NCBI GenBank assembly: GCA_049582065.1
Contig: JBAUTF010000092.1
Location: 1-12,753, forward strand
Length of the DNA stretch: 12,753 nt
Source of the DNA: DATKSS01 sp049582065
GTDB taxonomy: Bacteria; Chloroflexota; Dormibacteria; Dormibacterales; Dormibacteraceae
Reading direction: 5' to 3'
Of this stretch, positions 5,945-12,753 are shown piece by piece. Under the pieces are notes generated by a model. The model had not been told where the DNA came from. It made no database searches and saw only the letters and a program-made list of their open reading frames with translations. Position 1 is the first letter of the stretch, and each line of letters opens with the position of its first letter. The position numbers and the translations under genes are program-made.

Positions 5945-7255
5945 TCAGCCGAGCGCCGGCTCGGCCTCGGCCACGCTGTCGGCGTGCAGCCTGGGCAGCA
6001 GGAGGAAGCAGCGCACGCTCAGCAACAGCAACAGGCCCAGCAGGGCTGTGAGGACATCTGCCACCACCTGGCCCACGTGCGCGTGGAAGAGAAAGATCAG
6101 CACGCCCTCGGCCACCACGCCGAGCGCGAGGATGGGCATGAACGCCCGATCATGCACAGCCATGAAGAACTGGACCAGCAGGTTGTCGAGGGAAAGGGCG
6201 AGACCGATCACGCCCACCGGGAGCACATAAGGGGTGGCGTCACTGAAGCTCGGCCCGAAAAGGACGCCCACCACCAATCCCGGCAGTACGGCGAAAACGG
6301 CCAGCGCGCACGCCCCGAGCGCTGTCAGGATCCCGGCCGAGGCCAGCAGGAGGCGTCCGGGATGCTGCTCCTTGGCGACCGCCTCCACCACGCGCGGGAA
6401 CAGGACCTGGCTCACGCTGAGGGTCAGGAAATAAAGGATCGTGCCGATCTTGTTCAGGCCGCCGTAGATGCCGCCGTCATGGCTGCTGAGGTAGTGCTCG
6501 GCGAGGATGACGTCCTGGTTGTAGAGCATCTGCACGCCGATGATGCCGACCGCCGCCGTGAGCGAAAAGCCGGCCATCACCCGGAGGCGCACGCGGGCGC
6601 CGCTCCTGCGGAAATGGTCCCGGAGCGAGAACAGGCCGAGGAAGAAGCAGACCGCCAGTCCTCCGAACACCGCGGCCATTGCACCGGAGGCCGCGTAGCC
6701 CACCCTGAGCAGCACGAAGACGAGGGTGGTCCTGACGATCAGCTCGAGCGACAGGTTGAGCGAGAGCGCGGGGAACCTCTGCAGGCCCTGCAGGATGCCG
6801 CGCGGGATGGCCACCTGCCAGATCAGCGCGATCGAGAAGCCCAGGATCAGCACCGGGATCGGGGATCCAAGGTGCTCGAAAGTGGCCACAGGCCTGGCGA
6901 ACAGCGCAGTGAGCAGCACTGCGGCGAGGCATGGGATCGCGATGAGTCGCACGGTCCGCCCCAGCAGCGAGCGCACCCCAGCATCGGCGCGCGCGACCAG
7001 CGTGGCCGTATAGCGAGCCAGGACGACGATGAGGATCAAGGCGGGGGCGGCGCCCACTGCATACAGGGCGATCAGGAAGGCGACCTGGCCGTAAACGGCC
7101 GGGCCGAGCACGCGCCCGGCGATCGCGTGGTACACGAAACCACCGATCCCCGCGACGAGGCCGCCGAGGAACAGGACGAGATTCTGCCGGACCAGGCGGT
7201 TCCGCGTCAGCTGGGCCAGGCGGTGACCGAGACCCAGTCGCGCGCCGGTCTCCAC
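5945..7255 (-). CDS. Polysaccharide flippase, Wzx/MATE-like (MOP superfamily)
   Basis: The product is a 436-residue, very hydrophobic protein with about twelve membrane helices. After a short basic N-terminus, the first helices carry QNLVLFLGGLVAGIGGF and the GRVLGPAVYGQVAF element typical of polysaccharide export/flippase proteins (LGPxxYG). Length and pattern fit flippases that move lipid-linked oligosaccharides across the membrane. The start is GTG at 7255: TAGAAT on the minus strand (7270-7265) lies 9 nt upstream, so the mRNA is probably leaderless; a GGGGAA run directly before the start is too close to act as a ribosome site. It is divergent from a GT2 glycosyltransferase, so both probably belong to a surface-polysaccharide pathway. 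The substrate is unknown. Other MOP members such as MurJ or drug-efflux MATE are less likely from the LGPxxYG start. Confidence 0.85.
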   Translation of the reverse strand: METGARLGLGHRLAQLTRNRLVRQNLVLFLGGLVAGIGGFVYHAIAGRVLGPAVYGQVAFLIALYAVGAAPALILIVVLARYTATLVARADAGVRSLLGRTVRLIAIPCLAAVLLTALFARPVATFEHLGSPIPVLILGFSIALIWQVAIPRGILQGLQRFPALSLNLSLELIVRTTLVFVLLRVGYAASGAMAAVFGGLAVCFFLGLFSLRDHFRRSGARVRLRVMAGFSLTAAVGIIGVQMLYNQDVILAEHYLSSHDGGIYGGLNKIGTILYFLTLSVSQVLFPRVVEAVAKEQHPGRLLLASAGILTALGACALAVFAVLPGLVVGVLFGPSFSDATPYVLPVGVIGLALSLDNLLVQFFMAVHDRAFMPILALGVVAEGVLIFLFHAHVGQVVADVLTALLGLLLLLSVRCFLLLPRLHADSVAEAEPALG

Positions 7256-7316
7256 TTCCCCGGGATTCTAGTGGCGCGACGCGTCGAGTGGTTCGGGGCG
7301 GGATAATTCGTCTCGG
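7256..7316. promoter_or_regulatory. Divergent promoter pair, flippase/glycosyltransferase
   Basis: The 61-bp region has two outward-facing -10-like boxes, each exactly 9 nt from its start codon: TAGAAT on the minus strand (7270-7265, GTG at 7255) and GATAAT on the plus strand (7302-7307, ATG at 7317). Neither gene has a properly spaced Shine-Dalgarno sequence. Between the boxes lies the 10-bp palindrome CGACGCGTCG (7277-7286), a possible shared operator (inference). No clear -35 boxes are visible. Confidence 0.55.
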
Positions 7317-8210
7317 ATGCCCGAACCCGCGAAGCCGATCGTCTCAGCCCTGGTCGTCAGCTACAACGCCAAGGACCAGCTCCTGCAGTGCCTGCACGCC
7401 TTCTTCTCCGGTGCGGACGTGCCCGTAGAGGCTGTGGTGGTGGACAACGACTCCTCGGACGGGTCGGCGGCGGCGGTGACCGACGAGTTCCCGCAGGCTA
7501 CCGTGCTGGTCCAACCCAAGAACCTGGGCTACGGGCGAGCCGCCAACATCGGTCTCGAGCGCTGCCAGGGCCGCTTCGTCCTGCTGCTCAGCACCGACGT
7601 CACCGTCGACCCGCAGAGCGTGGGCAGGCTGGCCGACTTCCTGCTCACGCGTCCGGATGCCGGCGCGGTGGGACCTCGCGTGCTGCTTCCGGATGGGCGG
7701 CTCGACCCAGACGCCCGCCGCTCGTTCCCGATTCCGAGGACCCTGTTCTATCGGACCGTGGGGCTCGACCGGCTGTTTCCGAAGAGCCCGCGCTTCGGCC
7801 GCTACAACATGGGCCACATTCCCGAGTCCGACGTCCACGAGATGGATTCTGGAACCGGAGCGTGCCTCATGCTGAGGGGCGCCGCACTCGACCGCGTGGG
7901 ATTTTTCGACCCGCGCTACTTCATGTCCGGCGAAGACCTCGACCTCTGCTACCGGCTGAAGCTTGGCGGTTGGAAGGTGTTCTATCTGCCCACCGCGGGT
8001 GCGACGCACCACGTCCCTCAAACGACCCCCGAGCGCCAGAGGCAGCTCCAGTACGAGCGTCATCGCGCGATGTGGACTTACCACTACAAACACCACTCAG
8101 AGGACGTGTCCGCTTTCAGCAATGGCCTCGTGTGGGCGCAGATCTGGGGCCGCTACGCGGCCGAGCGCCTGAGGGACACGATCAACAAACCCAACCGCCA
8201 GGCGAGCTAG
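7317..8210 (+). CDS. Family 2 glycosyltransferase (rhamnosyltransferase-like)
   Basis: This 297-residue GT-A fold enzyme would transfer a sugar from a nucleotide-sugar donor to a lipid- or glycan-linked acceptor at the inner face of the membrane. Visible motifs are VSALVVSYNAKDQL (9-22), the donor-binding VVDNDSSDGS (41-50), NLGYGRAANIGL (69-80), LLLSTDV (89-95) at the metal-binding position, DSGTGACLMLRG (177-188) and MSGEDLDLCYRLKLGGW (203-219), which includes the Glu206/Asp207 catalytic region. This set is typical of WbbL-like rhamnosyltransferases, but the sugar cannot be fixed from the sequence. The ATG start has a GATAAT box 9 nt upstream and no ribosome site. The htpX gene follows after 2 nt, so it heads an operon of three genes. 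Confidence 0.92.
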   Translation: MPEPAKPIVSALVVSYNAKDQLLQCLHAFFSGADVPVEAVVVDNDSSDGSAAAVTDEFPQATVLVQPKNLGYGRAANIGLERCQGRFVLLLSTDVTVDPQSVGRLADFLLTRPDAGAVGPRVLLPDGRLDPDARRSFPIPRTLFYRTVGLDRLFPKSPRFGRYNMGHIPESDVHEMDSGTGACLMLRGAALDRVGFFDPRYFMSGEDLDLCYRLKLGGWKVFYLPTAGATHHVPQTTPERQRQLQYERHRAMWTYHYKHHSEDVSAFSNGLVWAQIWGRYAAERLRDTINKPNRQAS

Positions 8211-8212
8211 AC

Positions 8213-9112
8213 ATGTACCACCAGATCGCGCGCAACAAGCGCAACAGCGTCATCGTGATCATCGGGTTCCTCGCCGTCTGGGTGGTCGCGGGACTGATCA
8301 TCGGCGAGCTCGCATACGGGTCGAGCGGCGCGATCACGGGCGCCATCGTCCTCGCCCTGCTCGGGGTGGCCGCTGCGATGTTCTCGTACTACTTTGGATC
8401 GGCGACCGTCCTGGCTGCGGTGGGGGCGAAGGAGGCCGACCCACGGCAGTTCCAGCAGCTTTACAACATCGTCCAGACGCTCGCGATCGGCGACGGGCTG
8501 CCGATGCCGAAGGTCTACATCATGAACGACCCGAGCCCGAATGCCTTCGCCACCGGCCGCGACCCGAGCCACGCCGCCGTGACGGTCACCACCGGGCTCC
8601 TTCAGATGATGAACCGCGAAGAGCTCGAGGGCGTGCTCGCGCACGAGATGAGCCATGTCAAGAATTTCGACGTCCGCCTCTTGCTCGTCGTCACGACCAT
8701 GATCGGGCTGGCGGCTCTGATCGCGAGTATGTACTGGAACGGCGCCTGGCGCATTCGCAGCCGTGACGACCGCGCCGTGCTGGTGGTCTTCGCTATCGGC
8801 ATCATCTTCACCCTGATCGCGTTCCTCGTGGGCCCCCTGATGCAGCTGGCCCTGTCGCGCCAACGCGAGTCGCTGGCCGATGTCAGCGGTGTGGAGCTCA
8901 CCCGCAACCCGGCCGGACTCATCAGCGCGCTCAAGAAGATCGCCCAGAACGACAAGCCGACGGAGAAGTTCAATCACGCGGTGGCGGCGATGATGATCGA
9001 CAACCCCACCGAGCATCACGGCAGAGCCTTCAATCACCTTTTCGACACACATCCGCCGATCGAGGAGCGGATCGCGGCCCTGGAGAGGATCGCCAGCGTC
9101 CAGCAGACCTAG
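8213..9112 (+). CDS. htpX: HtpX-type membrane zinc metalloprotease (M48)
   Basis: This 299-residue M48B peptidase takes part in membrane-protein quality control. Two N-terminal helices (about 12-32, 42-62) are followed by the catalytic domain with the zinc motif HEMSH (144-148, Glu145 catalytic) and the third ligand Glu219 in RQRESLAD. Two more helices lie between them (about 154-174 and 188-212). FDTHPPIEERIAAL (277-290) is the conserved C-terminal block. ATG 8213 is chosen because the known family N-terminus begins there; it sits 2 nt after the glycosyltransferase stop with only a weak AGGCGAG upstream, so translation is probably coupled. The next gene starts 4 nt after its stop. With the HtrA gene 5 kb away, the window carries two envelope proteases. 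Confidence 0.95.
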   Translation: MYHQIARNKRNSVIVIIGFLAVWVVAGLIIGELAYGSSGAITGAIVLALLGVAAAMFSYYFGSATVLAAVGAKEADPRQFQQLYNIVQTLAIGDGLPMPKVYIMNDPSPNAFATGRDPSHAAVTVTTGLLQMMNREELEGVLAHEMSHVKNFDVRLLLVVTTMIGLAALIASMYWNGAWRIRSRDDRAVLVVFAIGIIFTLIAFLVGPLMQLALSRQRESLADVSGVELTRNPAGLISALKKIAQNDKPTEKFNHAVAAMMIDNPTEHHGRAFNHLFDTHPPIEERIAALERIASVQQT

Positions 9113-9116
9113 GACG

Positions 9117-12100
9117 ATGCTCTACAGGAAGCCACCGTCATACCTGCGGCAGGACGCGATGTCGCCTCTGCTGGCGAAGGTCCTCCATGTCAGACGCACA
9201 GAGCTCAACCGAACGCTCCAGGTCTCCGGCTTCGCGATCGTCCTCGGCTGGGCCATGTACACAGCCTTCAATGCCTCGCAGTCGATCTTTCTGAACAAGG
9301 CGGGCCCGCAGGCTTATCCGCTCTTCTTCATCATCCTGGCGGTCGCCGTATGGCCCATGGTCGTGCTCCAGGGCGCGGTCACGAGACGTTTCGGCGTGGG
9401 CCGCGCCTTCCGCATCACGTTGATCGCCAACGCGGTCGCCGCCGTCGGCGTCTACATCGCTTACGCGGTGCGCGAGGATGCCACAGTCGCATTCGCGGCG
9501 TACATCGTCTACTCGGTCGCCTTCGAGCTCGTGATGCTGCACTTCTGGACCTTCGTCAGCCAGCACTTCAACCTGCACGAAGGGAAGCGCGTCTTCCCGG
9601 TCATCGCGGCCGGCTCGAGCATCGGGTATATCCTCGCCGGCCTGACGACGACTCTGGTCGCCGTCTACGCCACTGAGCCGCTGATCTTCGTGTGGTCTTT
9701 CGGATCGGCGGTGTCGGCCATGATGTCGGTCGGCCTGGAGCGGACCCTGTTCCGCCCTGCGTTCGTCGACGAGGTGGACGAGTTCCTCGCCGACCATGAG
9801 GCGGAGCGCAACCGCCACGGCATGATCGCCGCGCTGAAAGGGGCCTTCAGCCATGCGACCCGCAACCGCCTCGTCCTCGCCCTCGTGCTGCTGGCCCTCG
9901 TCATGCAGGTGGCCAGCCGCGTCGGCGACTACCTGGTGGCGGTGGTGTTCGTCGGGGCGACCCACAACAACCTCCAGGCGCTCACGATTCTCATTGGCAA
10001 CGCATGGCTCGCGAGCTACGTGGTGCAGCTGGCGGTCAGCCTTGTCATCACGCCGTGGGTGCTCGGGAAGCTCGGCGTGAAGAACGCGATCACCCTGCTG
10101 CCGGTGTTCACACTGGTGGGCTTCACGGCGGTGGCGGTGAACCCGATGCTCGGCACGGCGCTCTTTCTCTTCATCGTGAGAAACGGCCTGCAGACGGGCC
10201 TCGACGATCCGGCCCAAAGCGTGCTGGGCGCCGCGTTGCCTGCCCAGGTCGGGCCGAGGCTGAAGTTCCTGCTCGAGAACGCGGTGCTTCCGAGCGCCGC
10301 GGTGGTGAGCGGAGTAGTTCTCTTGCTGGCCCGGCGCGCGATCATCGCCAGCGTCGAGGTGCTGGCCCTCATCGGGATGATCACCGCGGTGTTCTTCATC
10401 GTCGGCGCCTTCCGCGTGCGCGCCCTTTACGTCGACGCCATCTACCAGCGCCTTCGCACCCACGCCCTGAGCCTGGCCGATTTCACCCAGGCCCTCGGCC
10501 GTCCCAACCCGGTGCAGGTCGCGGAGCTGCAGGGTTACATCAGGGGCACGGACGACAATGCCCGCCAGTTTGCTGCGGCCGCCCTCGGCAAAGCGTCGCC
10601 GGACGTTTTCACCTCGATGCTGCCCGAGCTCCTCGCGTCGGGCGACCCGGTGGTGCGCCGGCTCGCGTACCAGATGGCGCCACCGGACAGGATCGTGGTC
10701 GAGCAGCTGGAGGCGGCCAGGCACGACCCCGACGGCTGGGTCAGGGCCGCGGCGGTGGTGGCCGGCCTGGCGCGAAAGGATCGCTGGCGGCCTTCAGACG
10801 AGGTGATGCGGGAGCTGGGTCATTCGGAGGACCAGGATGAACGCGCCGCGGCGGTCTGGGCGGCGGCCTTGATCGGCGGAGAGGACACGGTGCGGGAGGC
10901 GTTGAGCGATCCCTCGCCGCGTGTGCGCATGGAGGCGGTGCGCAGCTTCGCGAAGATGAAGGGCGACGTCGCGGATGTCGCCGCGGCGCTGATCGCGCGC
11001 CTGCGCGACGATGACATCGAGGTCAGGCGTGAAGCCCTCCGACAGGCGGTGCGCTGGACCCCTCCGCCGGACCATGCCCAGGCGTATGCCGAGGTGCTGG
11101 CCGAGGGCCTCGCGAGCGGCGACCGCGACGTGCGCCGGCTTGCCGCGGAGGCCATGGCCGCGCAGTCGCCCGACGCTTTGCTCTTGACCCTGCCGCTTCT
11201 CATGGCCCGAGACGAGACTTCTGTCGCGACGGTCGAGGCGCTCGTCCGCAGCGGGCGGCCCGAGCTGTTTCAACGGGCTCGCGCCCATCTCGAGGAGCAG
11301 CTCGAAGGCGCGATCGACCTGGCGCGCCTATCAGCACGGGTGGCCGGGGCGGCGACCCGTATGGACGGCGACGAAGCGGCCGGCTACGCCCTCCTGCGGA
11401 TCGGGCTCGACGATCACGTGACGAACGCTGCCGAGTCCGGCCTCGCCGCGATGAGGGCGCTGCACGGAAAGCGAGGTTTCGCGACCGTGGAGCGTGGGCT
11501 GAGGTCGGACGTGTCCAGCACCAGGGTTGAGGCCCTGGAAACATTGCTAAACTTCGGCCCGGGCTGGCTTGCCGGACCGTTGGCGCAGCTGCTCGAGCCC
11601 GAGTCGTTCGACCCGGTGGTGGCGCGACCGCTGTCTCGTGCCGAGCTCGAAACACTCGGGAACCATCTCGACAGATGGGTCCGGGAAACCGCGCAGGCGG
11701 CGTTGAACGGGCTCGATGAACACATGAAAGAACTCATCGCACTGAAACGGGTGCCTCTCTTCAGCACACTGTCGCTCGAACAGCTGGCGAGCATCGACCG
11801 CCTGATGGTGACCCGGCGCTATGCCAAAGGCGAGCCGATCTTCCGAAAGGGCGATGCGGGCGCCGAGCTCTATGTGGTGCTGGACGGCGAGATCCGCATC
11901 CACCTCGACCATGACGGTCAGGAGGTCACGCTGGCGAAGGTGGGCGTGGGGAAGGTCGTGGGGGAGATGTCGGTCTTCGATGACCAGCCCAGGTCGGCGT
12001 CCGCGCAGGCTAACGTCGACACGACTGTGCGCGTGCTGCGGCGCGACCGCATGCAGGCGATCGTGCACGAGCACCCTGAGGTGCTGCTCGAGTTCGTCAA

Positions 12101-12203
12101 GAACCTGAGCCAGCGCCTGCGTGCCATGGACGAACAGCTCGAGGCGGCGCTGCCGCAACAGGAGACCATCCGCGAGGAAGCGGCCGGCGCCGCAATGGAG
12201 TAG
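9117..12203 (+). CDS. NTT-like nucleotide transporter fused to HEAT repeats and a cyclic-nucleotide-binding domain
   Basis: The protein has 1028 residues. Residues about 30-435 are a 10-12 helix transporter resembling the Npt1/Npt2 (ATP:ADP antiporter-like) branch, with HFWTFVSQHFNLHEGKRVFP (142-161) and a following GSSIGYILAGL. Residues about 465-700 contain at least five HEAT-like units with recurrent D-x-x-V-R elements (509, 538, 598, 631, 668). Residues 700-870 are helical. Residues about 877-1003 are a cNMP-binding domain: LFSTLSLEQLASI, KGEPIFRKGDAGAELYVVLDG, then a phosphate-binding cassette GEMSVFDDQPRSAS with Glu950 and Arg959 intact, so ligand binding is plausible. The start is ATG 9117, 4 nt after htpX; ATG 9159, with AGGA 4 nt upstream, is an alternative. 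The gene shares its operon with GT2 and htpX. The transported substrate is unknown, and an MFS-like carrier that does not move nucleotides is possible. Confidence 0.88.
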   Translation: MLYRKPPSYLRQDAMSPLLAKVLHVRRTELNRTLQVSGFAIVLGWAMYTAFNASQSIFLNKAGPQAYPLFFIILAVAVWPMVVLQGAVTRRFGVGRAFRITLIANAVAAVGVYIAYAVREDATVAFAAYIVYSVAFELVMLHFWTFVSQHFNLHEGKRVFPVIAAGSSIGYILAGLTTTLVAVYATEPLIFVWSFGSAVSAMMSVGLERTLFRPAFVDEVDEFLADHEAERNRHGMIAALKGAFSHATRNRLVLALVLLALVMQVASRVGDYLVAVVFVGATHNNLQALTILIGNAWLASYVVQLAVSLVITPWVLGKLGVKNAITLLPVFTLVGFTAVAVNPMLGTALFLFIVRNGLQTGLDDPAQSVLGAALPAQVGPRLKFLLENAVLPSAAVVSGVVLLLARRAIIASVEVLALIGMITAVFFIVGAFRVRALYVDAIYQRLRTHALSLADFTQALGRPNPVQVAELQGYIRGTDDNARQFAAAALGKASPDVFTSMLPELLASGDPVVRRLAYQMAPPDRIVVEQLEAARHDPDGWVRAAAVVAGLARKDRWRPSDEVMRELGHSEDQDERAAAVWAAALIGGEDTVREALSDPSPRVRMEAVRSFAKMKGDVADVAAALIARLRDDDIEVRREALRQAVRWTPPPDHAQAYAEVLAEGLASGDRDVRRLAAEAMAAQSPDALLLTLPLLMARDETSVATVEALVRSGRPELFQRARAHLEEQLEGAIDLARLSARVAGAATRMDGDEAAGYALLRIGLDDHVTNAAESGLAAMRALHGKRGFATVERGLRSDVSSTRVEALETLLNFGPGWLAGPLAQLLEPESFDPVVARPLSRAELETLGNHLDRWVRETAQAALNGLDEHMKELIALKRVPLFSTLSLEQLASIDRLMVTRRYAKGEPIFRKGDAGAELYVVLDGEIRIHLDHDGQEVTLAKVGVGKVVGEMSVFDDQPRSASAQANVDTTVRVLRRDRMQAIVHEHPEVLLEFVKNLSQRLRAMDEQLEAALPQQETIREEAAGAAME

Positions 12204-12416
12204 CTAGTCCGGCGAGTCCGGCTCGGCCCTGACCTCGATCCTCTTGCGCGCCGCTTCAAGCCGCTCTGTGCAGACCTTCAGGTAGAGGCGCGCTTCGTCG
12301 ACCGCTTTCAGGGCATCCTCGAGAGACAGGTCGCCGTCTTCCAGGAGCTTCAGCTTCTCGTCCAGCTTCTCCAGCGCCTGCTCGTAGGTGAGCTCCTGGC
12401 CTTGGCCCTGACTCAT
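12204..12416 (-). CDS. xseB: Exodeoxyribonuclease VII small subunit
   Basis: The 70-residue XseB protein is recognised by LTYEQALEKLDEKLKLLEDG (9-28), the DLSLEDAL turn and the second helix ARLYLKVCTERLEAARKRIE. Several small subunits coat the helical part of XseA to form exonuclease VII, which degrades single-stranded DNA from both ends in repair. The ATG overlaps the xseA stop by ATGA, and GGAGG (12428-12424, minus strand) lies 7 nt upstream. The stop codon abuts, without any intervening base, the stop codon of the convergent transporter gene. Confidence 0.95.
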   Translation of the reverse strand: MSQGQGQELTYEQALEKLDEKLKLLEDGDLSLEDALKAVDEARLYLKVCTERLEAARKRIEVRAEPDSPD

Positions 12417-12753
12417 GGCTCGACCTCCTCGACCCGCGCGCCAAGCCGGCCGGAACCGAGCCGGATGCGCACCTTTCGACTGACGGCGGTGCCGGCGGCC
12501 GAGCGCAGCACCGTGCCGGAGTCTGCATCCTGCGTGATGCTGTAGCCGCGGGACAGGACGGCGTCCGGGCTGAGGGCGACCAGGCGCTGGCGGCGGTGAT
12601 CGAGACCGCGCGTGGCGGAGCCGAACCGCTCCGTCAGCGCCCGCTCCAACCGATCCGGAGCCCGGCGAGAGGCAAGCGCGCTCCGGCTGCGCACCAGGCG
12701 GGTAGCGGCCGCGCCGCCCAGGCGCCGTGCGCGCTCGCGAAGCGCCTCTTCGC
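12413..12753 (-). CDS. xseA: Exodeoxyribonuclease VII large subunit, C-terminal part (5' end outside window)
   Basis: On the minus strand the frame is open from the window edge to TGA at 12413-12415. The visible 112 or so residues hold the end of the long arginine- and alanine-rich helix (residues around ALRERARRLGGAAATRL), which binds XseB subunits, followed by the conserved C-terminal block LSPDAVLSRGYSIT and a small beta-rich tail (VRIRLGSGRLGARVEEVEP) typical of XseA. The catalytic and OB-fold parts lie outside. It is translationally coupled to xseB by the ATGA overlap. Confidence 0.95.
   Translation of the reverse strand, partial: EEALRERARRLGGAAATRLVRSRSALASRRAPDRLERALTERFGSATRGLDHRRQRLVALSPDAVLSRGYSITQDADSGTVLRSAAGTAVSRKVRIRLGSGRLGARVEEVEP

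Noticed and set aside
5984..7306. 440-codon plus-strand open frame opposite the flippase
   Set aside because: The product is a Gln/Glu/Arg/His-rich sequence without hydrophobic core, the typical complement of a membrane-protein gene in GC-rich DNA. The minus-strand frame encodes a clear multi-helix flippase.
9138..10724. 528-codon minus-strand open frame opposite the transporter
   Set aside because: The product is His/Asp/Arg-rich with no domain and is antisense to the well-supported membrane domain on the plus strand.
1..12753. CRISPR array, insertion sequence, prophage, tRNA or toxin-antitoxin module
   Set aside because: I saw no regularly spaced repeats, transposase or integrase sequence, tRNA-like cloverleaf or small paired toxin/antitoxin genes. 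The only direct repeat is the two-copy 24-bp tandem without spacers.

Overview
The window is GC-rich bacterial chromosome with compact genes, frequent GTG starts and several promoters that seem to give leaderless mRNAs. No single gene fixes the taxon. The bS21 gene argues against a typical actinobacterium. The proline-rich cytoplasmic N-terminus of the HtrA protease, the leaderless starts and the HEAT/cNMP-fused NTT-like transporter fit a GC-rich Terrabacteria soil lineage (Chloroflexota or Dormibacterota type). That placement is inference with low confidence.

Layout. Positions 1-1816 (minus strand) hold a response regulator followed by a membrane sensor with a periplasmic CACHE-like domain; the sensor runs off the left edge. 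A 426-nt divergent intergenic region (1817-2242) carries a nested inverted repeat and a perfect 24-bp tandem duplication. It separates this pair from a membrane-anchored HtrA/DegP-type serine protease with a PDZ domain (2243-3559, plus). A BcrA/NatA-type ABC exporter pair follows (ATPase 3643-4557, permease 4554-5435, overlapping by ATGA). Next come a GTG-start rpsU gene for ribosomal protein bS21 (5482-5655), a REP-like nested palindrome, and a solitary 5S rRNA gene (about 5757-5874) with its own extended -10 promoter and a strong hairpin terminator.

The right half starts with a Wzx/MATE-like polysaccharide flippase (minus) that is divergent from a GT2 glycosyltransferase (plus). The two share a 61-bp intergenic region with facing -10 boxes. 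The glycosyltransferase is followed, nearly without gaps, by an HtpX-type membrane metalloprotease and then a 1028-residue protein with an NTT-like nucleotide transporter domain, HEAT-like repeats and a C-terminal cyclic-nucleotide-binding domain. This operon runs convergently, with zero intergenic bases, into xseB and the 3' end of xseA (exonuclease VII, minus).

Functional reading. Many genes concern the cell envelope: CACHE sensing, HtrA, HtpX, an ABC exporter, a flippase and a glycosyltransferase. They are interspersed with translation (bS21, 5S rRNA) and DNA repair (XseAB). I see no mobile element, CRISPR array, tRNA or prophage. No obviously new multi-gene system is visible. The points most worth checking are the three-part transporter, the recurrent '-10 box + 9 nt + start codon' promoters, the orphan 5S gene with the palindrome before it, and the repeats between the response regulator and htrA.
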